Shown piece after piece: positions 1 through 6,066 of a DNA stretch of 6,246 nucleotides. The position numbers and the translations under genes are program-made. How positions within the stretch are numbered: the stretch's first letter is position 1; each line of letters opens with the position of its first letter. The DNA comes from CANHBY01 sp031376995 (GTDB taxonomy: Bacteria > Pseudomonadota > Gammaproteobacteria > Burkholderiales > Burkholderiaceae_C), in contig JANMEO010000164.1 of the NCBI GenBank assembly GCA_031376995.1, positions 1-6,246 on the forward strand, read 5' to 3'. The notes under the pieces were generated by a model. It did no database searches. It was given only the letters and a program-made list of their open reading frames with translations, and was not told where the DNA came from.

Positions 1-303
1 ATTTGGCAGAGATTTTTGAGCTCATCAATGACGGTCTCAACCAAAGATCGCTTCTTTAAGAGGGCAGCATCAAAAGGTGTGCGCGCGCGAGGCCTCATGT
101 TGCGCCGAGCCTTGGTGATGAGGTCATCATTGCGTTCTTTGCAAAATTCAGCCACTCAGCGATGTAGCCCTTGTCGCCAAACAGTTTGCCAAACAAGCTG
201 GTATCCATCGCCTTGAGTGCCTTGCGATCATCCACGTTGCATGCAGTGAGTTTGATGCCGAGTAATTCACCCAGGTGATTGATGATCAAATGAAGCTTGC
301 CCA
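1..303 (-). pseudogene. IS982-family transposase fragment, truncated and frameshifted
   Basis: This is the middle to C-terminal part of a DDE transposase of the IS982 family, read leftward and running off the window at base 1. The translation shows KLHLIIN, NVDDRK and LFGKLFGDKGYI, all typical of IS982 transposases. After a frame change near 149 it continues as EFCKERNDDLITKARRNM and KKRSLVETVIDELKNLCQ. Restoring one base between about 149 and 150 joins the two halves without a stop. The second catalytic Asp (in GDKGY) and the Glu (in SLVET) are visible. The N-terminal part with the first catalytic Asp is absent, because the sequence switches to group II intron reverse transcriptase at about 299-304. 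No terminal inverted repeat lies at that junction, so this is not a clean IS insertion end. The family call comes from remembered motifs. The protein is expected to be inactive. Confidence 0.82.
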
Positions 304-1290
304 ATTGCTCGAACCGCTCTCGCATCGCGTCCCAGAAGCGTCTTGCATCTGACTCCAGTTCAAAACCGGCCACAATGTCGTCGGCATACCGCACGACGAT
401 CACTTTGCCTTTGGCTTCTCGCTTTCGCCACTGCTTGACCCATAGGTCAAAGACGTAGTGCAGATCAATGTTTACCAACAGGGGCGATATATCTGCGCCC
501 TGCGGGGTTCCCATGTCACTGCTTTGCCATTGCCCTTCCTCCAAAACGCCCGCCTTGAGCCATTTTTTCACAAGGCGGGTGATGCGCTCGTCACCGATTC
601 TGTGCTCCAGAAACCGTATCAACCAGTCTTGGTTGACCGCATCAAAGAAGCCTTTGATGTCGGCATCGAGTATCCAGTTCACCGGGGTGCTGCTGATCGC
701 CACCGACACTGCATCGAGCGCATCATGCTGCCCCCGCTTGGGCCGAAACCCGTACGAGAAGCCGAGGAAGTCTTCCTCGTAGTGGCATTGAGCACCGCAA
801 CAGTTGCGCGCTGGACGATTTTGTCTTCCAGTGCAGCTATTCCTAAAGGGCGTTGTCTGCCGTCAGCTTTGGGTATGAATACCCGTCTGACGGGCCGTGC
901 CCGATATGCGCCGCTGTGAATACGTTTGTGCAGGTCTTGGAGGTTGTCCTCCAGTTGTGCATCGTAGTTCTCCCACGTGACTTGATCTACTCCCGCTGCC
1001 GCCTTGCGCTTGAGCGCTAGGAACGACTCCAGTAGCAAATCCAGGTCAATGTGGTGCAGAAGCGCTGTGAACTTTTCCTTCTTCCTTTGCCTAGCAGCTT
1101 TGCGTACACGGTCGAGCCTCTGTGACACGCTACCGCGACTCTGTGTTCGTCGCGTGTGTGGCTGTTCCGTGTTCCCCTTGGTCCCGGACCTTGGCTCCAC
1201 CAGCTCCGCTACCGCTTTTGATACTGCGGTTTTGTTCGCCAGCTTCATCGCTACTATGGCCGAGTCTGACTTCTCGGGTTCGTTCATCAT
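300..1290 (-). pseudogene. ltrA: Group II intron reverse transcriptase/maturase, frameshifted and 3'-truncated
   Basis: This is the intron-encoded protein that in intact introns aids splicing as a maturase and copies the intron RNA into DNA. The first segment (1290 to about 784, roughly 169 codons from MMNEPEKS) has a basic N-terminus, then AAAGVDQVTWENY and RRVFIPKADGRQRPLGI (RT-0 to RT-2 region). One base is missing near 782: restoring it turns VLNA-TTRK into VLNA-x-YEEDFLGFSYGFRP. The second segment carries DADIKGFFD (RT-3), MGTPQGADISPLL (RT-5) and the catalytic VRYADDIVAGFE. The frame ends its RT character at MRERFEQ, about base 302-305, and runs straight into IS982 transposase. The end of the palm, the thumb/X maturase domain and any D or endonuclease domains are lost. 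The GTG at 709 is internal, not a true start. The gene is a pseudogene; the family call is firm, but I do not assign an intron class. Confidence 0.9.
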
Positions 1291-1456
1291 TGGCTACGGC
1301 TCCTCGCCCTCCCAATGCGGGCCAGCCTGGGTAGGCTGGTCAAACCCGAGATCTCCCGGTTCCCGTACAAGGAGTGTGCACACATGCCAGGGTCTCTGAC
1401 CACGCCGGGTCGCCCAAGCACTTGCGCTAGCGCACTTGGTCGTGTTGCTTTCTGCT

Positions 1457-1462
1457 AACTGA
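1457..1462 (-). other. Candidate EBS1 of the group II intron
   Basis: On the minus strand this reads TCAGTT, the exact reverse complement of AACTGA, the last six bases of the 5' exon (1648-1653). In group II introns EBS1 pairs with IBS1 directly upstream of the 5' splice site, so position and complementarity both fit. Six bases can match by chance, but the match falls in the right part of domain I and just 3' of a second matching site. Confidence 0.6.
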
Positions 1463-1484
1463 ACAGCATCAGCACCCAGGATTA

Positions 1485-1489
1485 GATTC
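1485..1489 (-). other. Candidate EBS2 of the group II intron
   Basis: On the minus strand this reads GAATC, in and beside the loop of a small AGGA/TCCT hairpin. It is complementary to GATTC at exon positions -12 to -8 relative to the intron start (1655-1659). The order EBS2 then EBS1 in the RNA, with IBS2 just upstream of IBS1 in the exon, is the known arrangement. A five-base match alone is weak; its value lies in combination with EBS1. Confidence 0.45.
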
Positions 1490-1647
1490 CTATCGCGGCT
1501 CAATGGCTGGCCTATGTGTACCCCTGTCAACGCTTCACGTCGCACCTCACGATACGTCGCGCATGACTCGGGGACAATATGAATCGCTACTTCTTTATTG
1601 TTAGGGGCTTTCACCCGTCTACTCCTTGCCGGTTTTTACCGGCGCAC

Positions 1648-1659
1648 TCAGTTTGAATC
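1648..1659 (-). other. Intron 5' exon target: IBS1 and IBS2
   Basis: Read on the minus strand, the exon ends GATTC-A-AACTGA and is followed by the intron GTGCGCC. AACTGA (1648-1653) pairs with the candidate EBS1, and GATTC (1655-1659) with the candidate EBS2. The target lies about 35 bases upstream of the pyrG -10 element. Confidence 0.5.
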
Positions 1660-1672
1660 GCACCCTCAGCCA

Positions 1673-1699
1673 TTGGGGCCTTGCCCAGGCCCCTATAAT
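1673..1699 (+). promoter_or_regulatory. Candidate pyrG promoter
   Basis: A perfect sigma-70 type -10 hexamer TATAAT lies at 1694-1699, 45 bases before the pyrG ATG. The best -35 candidate is TTGGGG at 1673-1678, with a short 15-base spacer, so the -35 is poor. No other strong promoter is visible between the intron end and the gene. The promoter would drive pyrG and possibly the whole downstream cluster. Support is the -10 match and position only. Confidence 0.55.
1675..1693. repeat. Inverted repeat in the pyrG promoter spacer
   Basis: GGGGCCT (1675-1681) and AGGCCCC (1687-1693) form a perfect 7-bp stem with a five-base loop, ending at the base before TATAAT. It could be an operator for a dimeric regulator. 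Read on the minus strand it could instead be the stem of a terminator for transcription coming from the right, but no T-tract follows in either direction. The function is unknown. Confidence 0.5.
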
Positions 1700-1744
1700 C
1701 AACCTTTCCGACCATCCGCAGTAGCTCGCAGCCTGCGCTTTGCA

Positions 1745-3466
1745 ATGACCAAGTTTGTCTTCGTCACTGGCGGTGTCGTGTCTTCGCTGGGCAAGGGCAT
1801 TGCAGCTGCATCATTGGCGGCCATCCTTGAATCGCGTGGCATCAACGTCACCCTCATCAAGCTTGACCCCTACCTCAACGTCGACCCCGGCACCATGTCG
1901 CCGTTTCAACATGGTGAGGTTTTCGTCACCGATGATGGCGCTGAGACCGATCTTGATCTCGGCCATTACGAGCGCTTCATCACCACCCGCATGAAGCGGA
2001 CCAACAATTTCACAGCAGGTCAGATCTATAAAACGGTGCTCGAAAAAGAGCGTCGCGGCGACTACCTTGGCAAAACGGTCCAGGTGATTCCCCATGTCAC
2101 CAACGAGATCCAAGAGTTCATTCAACGCGGGGCCGGCATGCTGCCCCTGCCAGGTCAAGAAGCCAGCTTTCAGTTGAGCAACGCTGTCGACCTTGCGATC
2201 GTCGAAATTGGCGGCACCGTGGGCGACATTGAGTCACTCCCCTTCCTTGAGGCCGTGCGCCAAATGAGCCTGCGCATGGGCCCCAACAACACGGCCTTTG
2301 TCCACCTCACCTACGTCCCCTGGATTGCCGCTGCGGGCGAGCTCAAAACCAAACCCACGCAGCACACCGTGCAAAAACTGCGCGAGATCGGCATCCAGCC
2401 CGATGCCCTGCTGTGCCGTGCCGACCGTGCTGTGCCCGATGAAGAGCGCGAAAAAATATCGCTCTTCACCAACGTGCCGCTTTGGGGCGTCATTTCTGTT
2501 TGGGATGCCGACACCATTTACAAAGTGCCACGCATGCTCCATGAGCAAGGCCTGGATGGCATGATTTGCGACAAACTTCGCCTCAACACCCCGCCCGCCA
2601 ATCTCAAGCGTTGGGACGACCTGGTGCACCAAGTCGAGAACCCAAAGCATGAAGTCACCATCGGCATGTGCGGCAAATACACCGACCACTCTGACTCCTA
2701 CAAATCGTTGAATGAAGCGCTGCGGCACGCTGGGCTGCACAGCAACGCCAAAGTTCACATCACCTACATCGACGCCGAAACGCTCACACCGCACAACCTG
2801 CATCAACTCGATGCACTCGATGCTGTCTTAGTGCCAGGCGGTTTTGGCAAGCGAGGGGTTGAGGGCAAGATACTGGCCGCGCAGTATGCCCGTGAGCACC
2901 AAATCCCCTACCTCGGCATCTGTTTGGGCATGCAAGTCGCCACCATTGAGTACGCACGCCACAAGGCCAACCTTGCGCATGCCAACAGCACTGAGTTTGA
3001 TCCCTACACTGAGCACCCCGTGATTGCGTTGATCGATGAATGGCAAGACACTGACGGCTCAATCCAGCGCCGCGACGCCACCTCTGACCTGGGTGGCACC
3101 ATGCGCCTGGGCTCACAGAGCTCTGACATCAAGCCCGACACCCTGGCTAGCGACATCTACGGCTCGGTGGTGACCGAGCGCCATCGCCACCGCTATGAAG
3201 CCAACATCAATTACCTTGATCGCTTGAGCCAGGCCGGCCTGGTCATTTCGGCACTCACCCAACGCGAACAACTCACCGAGATCATCGAGCTACCCCGCAG
3301 CGCTCACCCTTGGTACATGGGGGTGCAATTTCACCCTGAGTTCAAATCCACCCCCTGGGACGCACACCCACTGTTCAAATCTTATATTCAAGCCGCATTG
3401 GGCCACCAAAGCAATCGCGGCGCCAACAAAGCTGCTTCGTCCCAATCACACAAGGCAGCGCCATGA
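1745..3466 (+). CDS. pyrG: CTP synthase (glutamine-hydrolysing)
   Basis: This cytoplasmic enzyme makes CTP from UTP, ATP and glutamine, the last step of de novo pyrimidine nucleotide synthesis. The start is ATG at 1745 because MTKFVFVTGGVVSSLGKG is the conserved N-terminus; the frame is open further upstream to 1598, but that stretch crosses the promoter and the intron end. The product is 573 residues, slightly longer than the usual 535-560, partly through a polar Ala/Ser/Lys-rich C-terminal tail. The synthetase domain (about 1-275) has the P-loop with Lys17, GTMSPFQHGEVFVTDDGAETD and EIGGTVGDIESLPFLEA. The class I glutamine amidotransferase domain (about 305-555) has VPGGFGKRG, the nucleophile Cys393 in GICLGMQ, and His530 and Glu532 in QFHPEF. 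No strong Shine-Dalgarno precedes the start. The stop overlaps the kdsA start, implying co-transcription. Confidence 0.98.
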   Translation: MTKFVFVTGGVVSSLGKGIAAASLAAILESRGINVTLIKLDPYLNVDPGTMSPFQHGEVFVTDDGAETDLDLGHYERFITTRMKRTNNFTAGQIYKTVLEKERRGDYLGKTVQVIPHVTNEIQEFIQRGAGMLPLPGQEASFQLSNAVDLAIVEIGGTVGDIESLPFLEAVRQMSLRMGPNNTAFVHLTYVPWIAAAGELKTKPTQHTVQKLREIGIQPDALLCRADRAVPDEEREKISLFTNVPLWGVISVWDADTIYKVPRMLHEQGLDGMICDKLRLNTPPANLKRWDDLVHQVENPKHEVTIGMCGKYTDHSDSYKSLNEALRHAGLHSNAKVHITYIDAETLTPHNLHQLDALDAVLVPGGFGKRGVEGKILAAQYAREHQIPYLGICLGMQVATIEYARHKANLAHANSTEFDPYTEHPVIALIDEWQDTDGSIQRRDATSDLGGTMRLGSQSSDIKPDTLASDIYGSVVTERHRHRYEANINYLDRLSQAGLVISALTQREQLTEIIELPRSAHPWYMGVQFHPEFKSTPWDAHPLFKSYIQAALGHQSNRGANKAASSQSHKAAP

Positions 3467-4320
3467 AACTCTGCGGATTTGATGTCGGACTGGACAAACC
3501 CTTTTTTTTGATCGCTGGCCCTTGCGTGGTCGAGTCTGCGCAGCTGCAAATGGACGTGGCCGCAGAGCTCAAAGATCTCACCCAGTCACTGGGCATCCCG
3601 TTCATTTTCAAAAGCAGCTACGACAAAGCCAACCGCTCCAGCGGCACCACATTTCGCGGCCCCGGCATGGATCTGGGCTTAGAGATACTGGCCCAAGTCA
3701 AGCGCACACTGCAAATCCCCGTGCTCACTGACGTCCACAACCAAGCTGACATTGCTCAAGTGGCCTCAGTGGTCGACGTGCTTCAAACCCCAGCGTTTTT
3801 GTGTCGCCAAACCGACTTCATTCATGCCGTGGCCCAAAGCGGCAAGCCGGTCAATATCAAAAAGGGGCAATTCCTCGCCCCTCATGACATGAAAAACGTG
3901 ATCGACAAAGCCCGAGCCGCCGCCCAAGCCAAAGGCCTTTCAACCGACAACTTCATGGCCTGCGAACGTGGTGCCAGCTTTGGCTACAACAATTTGGTCA
4001 GCGACATGCGCTCGCTGGCCATCATGCGAGAGACAGGCGCCCCGGTGGTGTTTGACGCCACGCACTCGGTTCAACTGCCGGGTGGCCAGGGCACCAGCTC
4101 GGGCGGGCAGCGAGAGTTTGTTCCCGTGCTGGCCCGAGCAGCCATCGCTGTCGGTGTCTCAGGCCTGTTCATGGAAACCCACCCCGACCCCGAGCGTGCG
4201 CTCAGTGACGGCCCCAACGCGGTCCCCCTCAAGCACATGCGCAAGCTTTTAGAGCAACTCTTGTCCCTTGACCAAGTCGTTAAACGACAAGCGTTGCTCG
4301 AAAACAATTTTTCATGCTGA
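3463..4320 (+). CDS. kdsA: 3-deoxy-D-manno-octulosonate 8-phosphate synthase
   Basis: This enzyme condenses phosphoenolpyruvate with arabinose 5-phosphate to KDO-8-phosphate, the committed step to KDO in the LPS inner core. It acts in the cytoplasm as a TIM-barrel enzyme. The 285-residue length is normal. Visible family motifs are KSSYDKANRSS, FRGPGMDLGL, TDVHNQ, PAFLCRQTDF, NIKKGQF, CERGASFGYNNLV and the C-terminal ETHPDPERALSDGPNAVPL. Cys21 sits in AGPCVVES where E. coli KdsA has Asn. With His201, Glu238 and Asp249 this completes the metal-ligand set known from the Aquifex enzyme, so a metal-dependent enzyme is inferred. The ATG lies in an ATGA overlap with the pyrG stop, which suggests translational coupling. 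Codons 13-16 contain a run of eight T's (3502-3509), but the frame is intact. Enolase, encoded next, makes its substrate PEP. Confidence 0.98.
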   Translation: MKLCGFDVGLDKPFFLIAGPCVVESAQLQMDVAAELKDLTQSLGIPFIFKSSYDKANRSSGTTFRGPGMDLGLEILAQVKRTLQIPVLTDVHNQADIAQVASVVDVLQTPAFLCRQTDFIHAVAQSGKPVNIKKGQFLAPHDMKNVIDKARAAAQAKGLSTDNFMACERGASFGYNNLVSDMRSLAIMRETGAPVVFDATHSVQLPGGQGTSSGGQREFVPVLARAAIAVGVSGLFMETHPDPERALSDGPNAVPLKHMRKLLEQLLSLDQVVKRQALLENNFSC

Positions 4321-4349
4321 CGCCCTGGCGCTTATGCGCTTAGTTTTAA

Positions 4350-4358
4350 CCCCCCCCC
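4350..4358 (+). repeat. C9 homopolymer tract upstream of eno
   Basis: Nine consecutive C's lie between kdsA and eno, ending 16 bases before the eno ATG and just upstream of its ribosome binding site. It follows a small GCGC-TTAT-GCGC hairpin (about 4329-4340) and TTAGTTTT. Such tracts can vary in length by slippage, and sequencing errors are also common here. Confidence 0.9.
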
Positions 4359-4360
4359 AC

Positions 4361-4365
4361 TGGAG
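4361..4365 (+). promoter_or_regulatory. Ribosome binding site of eno
   Basis: TGGAG lies nine bases before the ATG at 4375. It fixes the eno start, which also agrees with the conserved N-terminus MSAIVDIVGREVLDSRGNP. Confidence 0.75.
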
Positions 4366-4374
4366 ATTTGATCA

Positions 4375-5673
4375 ATGAGTGCCATTGTTGACATCGTAGG
4401 CCGCGAAGTGCTGGACAGTCGAGGCAACCCCACCGTTGAGTGCGATGTGTTGCTAGAGTCTGGCGTCATGGGTCGTGCCTCTGTGCCTTCAGGAGCGTCT
4501 ACCGGCTCACGTGAAGCCATTGAGCTGCGTGATGATGACCCCAACCGCTACCTGGGCAAGGGCGTGCTCAAGGCGGTCGCTCATGTCAACAATGACATCT
4601 CAGAGTCGGTGCTGGGGCTCGATGCCGCCGAACAAGCCTTTCTGGATCGCACCCTGATTGAGCTTGATGGCACCGACAACAAAAGTCGTTTAGGCGCCAA
4701 CGCCATGCTGGCTGTCAGCATGGCCGTGGCCCGCGCCGCCGCTGAAGAGAGTGGCTTGCCGCTGTACCGTTATTTTGGAGGCTCAGGGGCCATGCAACTG
4801 CCCGTGCCCATGATGAATGTCATCAACGGCGGGGCGCATGCCAACAACAACCTTGACCTCCAAGAGCTGATGATCATCCCCCTGGGGGCCCCCAGCTTCC
4901 GCGAGGCCATTCGCTACGGCGCCGAGGTCTTTCATGCGCTCAAAAAAATCATCAACGACAAAGGCATGAGCACGGCAGTGGGTGACGAAGGGGGGTTTGC
5001 CCCCAGTGTCGCCAACCACGAAGCGGCCATTCAACTGATTCTCGAGGCCATCGACAAGGCAGGCTACACCGCCGGAAAACAAATCGCCCTGGGCCTAGAC
5101 TGCGCCGCCAGCGAGTTTTATAAAACTGGCGACAACGGCAACCTGGGCTACCAACTCTCGGGTGAAGGGCTCTCACTGTCAGCCCCAGCCTGGACCGACA
5201 TCTTGGCCACCTGGTGCGACAAATACCCCATCATCAGCATCGAAGATGGCATGGCCGAGGGCGATTGGGAAGGCTGGCAACACCTCAGCGAGCGCCTTGG
5301 CAAGAAGGTTCAATTGGTGGGCGACGACCTCTTCGTCACCAACACCAGCCTGCTGCGCAAAGGCATCGAGAAGAACATCGCCAACTCGATCCTGATCAAA
5401 ATCAACCAAATCGGCACCTTGACCGAAACCTTTGCCGCCATCGAAATGGCCAAACGTGCTGGCTACACGGCAGTGATCAGCCACCGCTCGGGCGAAACCG
5501 AAGACTCAACGATTGCCGATATCGCTGTCGGCACCAACGCCGGACAAAGCAAAACAGGCTCCATGAGCCGCAGCGACCGCATGGCCAAATACAACCAATT
5601 GCTGCGCATTGAAGAAGACCTGGGCGACACCGCCACTTACCCTGGGCGCGACGCTTTCTACAACCTGCGTTGA
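4375..5673 (+). CDS. eno: Enolase (phosphopyruvate hydratase)
   Basis: This glycolytic enzyme interconverts 2-phosphoglycerate and phosphoenolpyruvate in the cytoplasm; in many bacteria it is also a degradosome partner, which cannot be judged here. The 432 residues match the family. The N-terminal capping domain (about 1-135) has EVLDSRGNPTVE and PSGASTGSREA, the active-site loop. The barrel domain (about 140-432) holds GGAHANN, Glu164, Glu205 in GDEGGFAP, the Mg ligands Asp242, Glu290 (SIEDG) and Asp317 (VGDDLF), the catalytic Lys342 in ILIKINQIGTL, and His370-Arg371-Ser372 in SHRSGETEDS. Nothing is missing. It has its own good ribosome binding site and lies 54 bases after kdsA. There may be an internal promoter, but I see none that is convincing, so read-through from pyrG-kdsA is likely. 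It supplies the PEP used by KdsA. Confidence 0.99.
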   Translation: MSAIVDIVGREVLDSRGNPTVECDVLLESGVMGRASVPSGASTGSREAIELRDDDPNRYLGKGVLKAVAHVNNDISESVLGLDAAEQAFLDRTLIELDGTDNKSRLGANAMLAVSMAVARAAAEESGLPLYRYFGGSGAMQLPVPMMNVINGGAHANNNLDLQELMIIPLGAPSFREAIRYGAEVFHALKKIINDKGMSTAVGDEGGFAPSVANHEAAIQLILEAIDKAGYTAGKQIALGLDCAASEFYKTGDNGNLGYQLSGEGLSLSAPAWTDILATWCDKYPIISIEDGMAEGDWEGWQHLSERLGKKVQLVGDDLFVTNTSLLRKGIEKNIANSILIKINQIGTLTETFAAIEMAKRAGYTAVISHRSGETEDSTIADIAVGTNAGQSKTGSMSRSDRMAKYNQLLRIEEDLGDTATYPGRDAFYNLR

Positions 5674-5787
5674 CCTAGACACCAGGATTGTGCAAGACTT
5701 GGCCCAACAACAGCACCAACCATGGGCCCAGTGGCAATTCATACCAAGCTGGCTGGCCCACACCCCACCTGACGCACAGGGCCAGTC

Positions 5788-6066
5788 ATGCGCTTGCTCA
5801 CCATCTCTCTCGCCTTGCTCTTGACCATGGTTCATGCCGAGCTGTGGCTCAGCAAAGGCGGCATTCCCCGGGTGCTAGAGCTGCAGTCCCAGCTCACCCA
5901 TCAGCGCACCTTGAACAACTCAGGGCGTCTGCGTAACAGCCAACTCCAGGCTGAAGTCAATGACCTGAAAGAGGGTCTTGAAATGGTTGAAGAAAAAGCG
6001 CGTTACGAGTTGGGGATGATCAAGCCGAACGAGATCATGGTGCAGCTGATTGCTGTGACTCGCTGA
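5788..6066 (+). CDS. ftsB: Cell division protein FtsB
   Basis: FtsB is a small bitopic inner-membrane protein that forms the FtsQ-FtsB-FtsL complex of the divisome and helps activate septal peptidoglycan synthesis. The 92-residue product has the expected plan: a hydrophobic membrane segment at about residues 3-21 with almost no cytoplasmic tail, the short motif LWLSKGGIPRVLEL resembling the LWFGKNGI region of E. coli FtsB, then a periplasmic coiled coil at about 29-72 rich in Gln, Asn, Leu and Glu (LRNSQLQAEVNDLKEGLEMVEEKAR), and the ending YELGMIKPNEIMVQLI. The ATG at 5788 has AGGG at 5778-5781, six bases upstream. It follows eno by 114 bases, as commonly seen in proteobacteria, and is probably co-transcribed with it. 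No frameshift or truncation is visible. Confidence 0.95.
   Translation: MRLLTISLALLLTMVHAELWLSKGGIPRVLELQSQLTHQRTLNNSGRLRNSQLQAEVNDLKEGLEMVEEKARYELGMIKPNEIMVQLIAVTR

Larger units (their letters stand above)
300..1647 (-). mobile_element. Truncated group II intron (5' part only)
   Basis: The element starts on the minus strand at 1647 with GTGCGCC, matching the GUGYG consensus of group II intron 5' ends. It then has a structured region without a conserved protein, followed by the reverse transcriptase ORF in the position expected for domain IV. The 3' part is missing beyond about 300: no domain V or VI is present, because IS982 sequence follows directly. Without domain V the RNA cannot self-splice, so this is a fossil. 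The 5' exon is the region immediately upstream of the pyrG promoter, and the intron points away from pyrG. The exon-binding sites fit the flanking sequence, supporting the placement of the 5' boundary. Confidence 0.85.
1291..1647 (-). ncRNA. Group II intron RNA, 5' domains upstream of the IEP
   Basis: This stretch of about 357 bases lies between the intron 5' end and the reverse transcriptase start and should hold domains I to III plus the beginning of IV. Several perfect or near-perfect hairpins are visible. One at 1628-1643 has a 6-bp stem and a 4-base loop just inside the 5' end. One at 1322-1339 has a 7-bp stem and a 4-base loop. At 1414-1439, outer CCAAG/CTTGG arms surround the palindrome TGCGCTAGCGCA. 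A GAGATCTC palindrome lies near 1348-1355. An open frame crosses this region (1294-1614) but has no protein character. Exact domain borders cannot be drawn by eye. Confidence 0.75.

Noticed and set aside
81..90. Alternating GCGCGCGC stretch as a functional repeat
   Set aside because: It is short and is explained as Arg/Ala codons in the IS982 fragment.
458..919. Plus-strand frame of 153 codons
   Set aside because: It lies entirely antisense to the reverse transcriptase remnant, whose motifs are clear; the plus-strand product has no recognisable features.
1294..1614. Minus-strand frame of 106 codons upstream of the RT
   Set aside because: It falls in the structured intron RNA region with several hairpins and has no protein-like motifs.
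1675..1693. Rho-independent terminator, with a class C group II intron inserted behind it
   Set aside because: The stem is good but has no T-tract, and it lies 27 bases from the intron end, whereas class C introns insert directly behind a terminator stem.
1598..1744. N-terminal extension of pyrG
   Set aside because: The family starts at MTKFVFVTGG (1745); the extension would cross the promoter hairpin, the TATAAT and the intron end.
2234..2806. Long minus-strand frame (190 codons) within pyrG
   Set aside because: Antisense shadow of a well-conserved gene, caused by GC-biased third positions.
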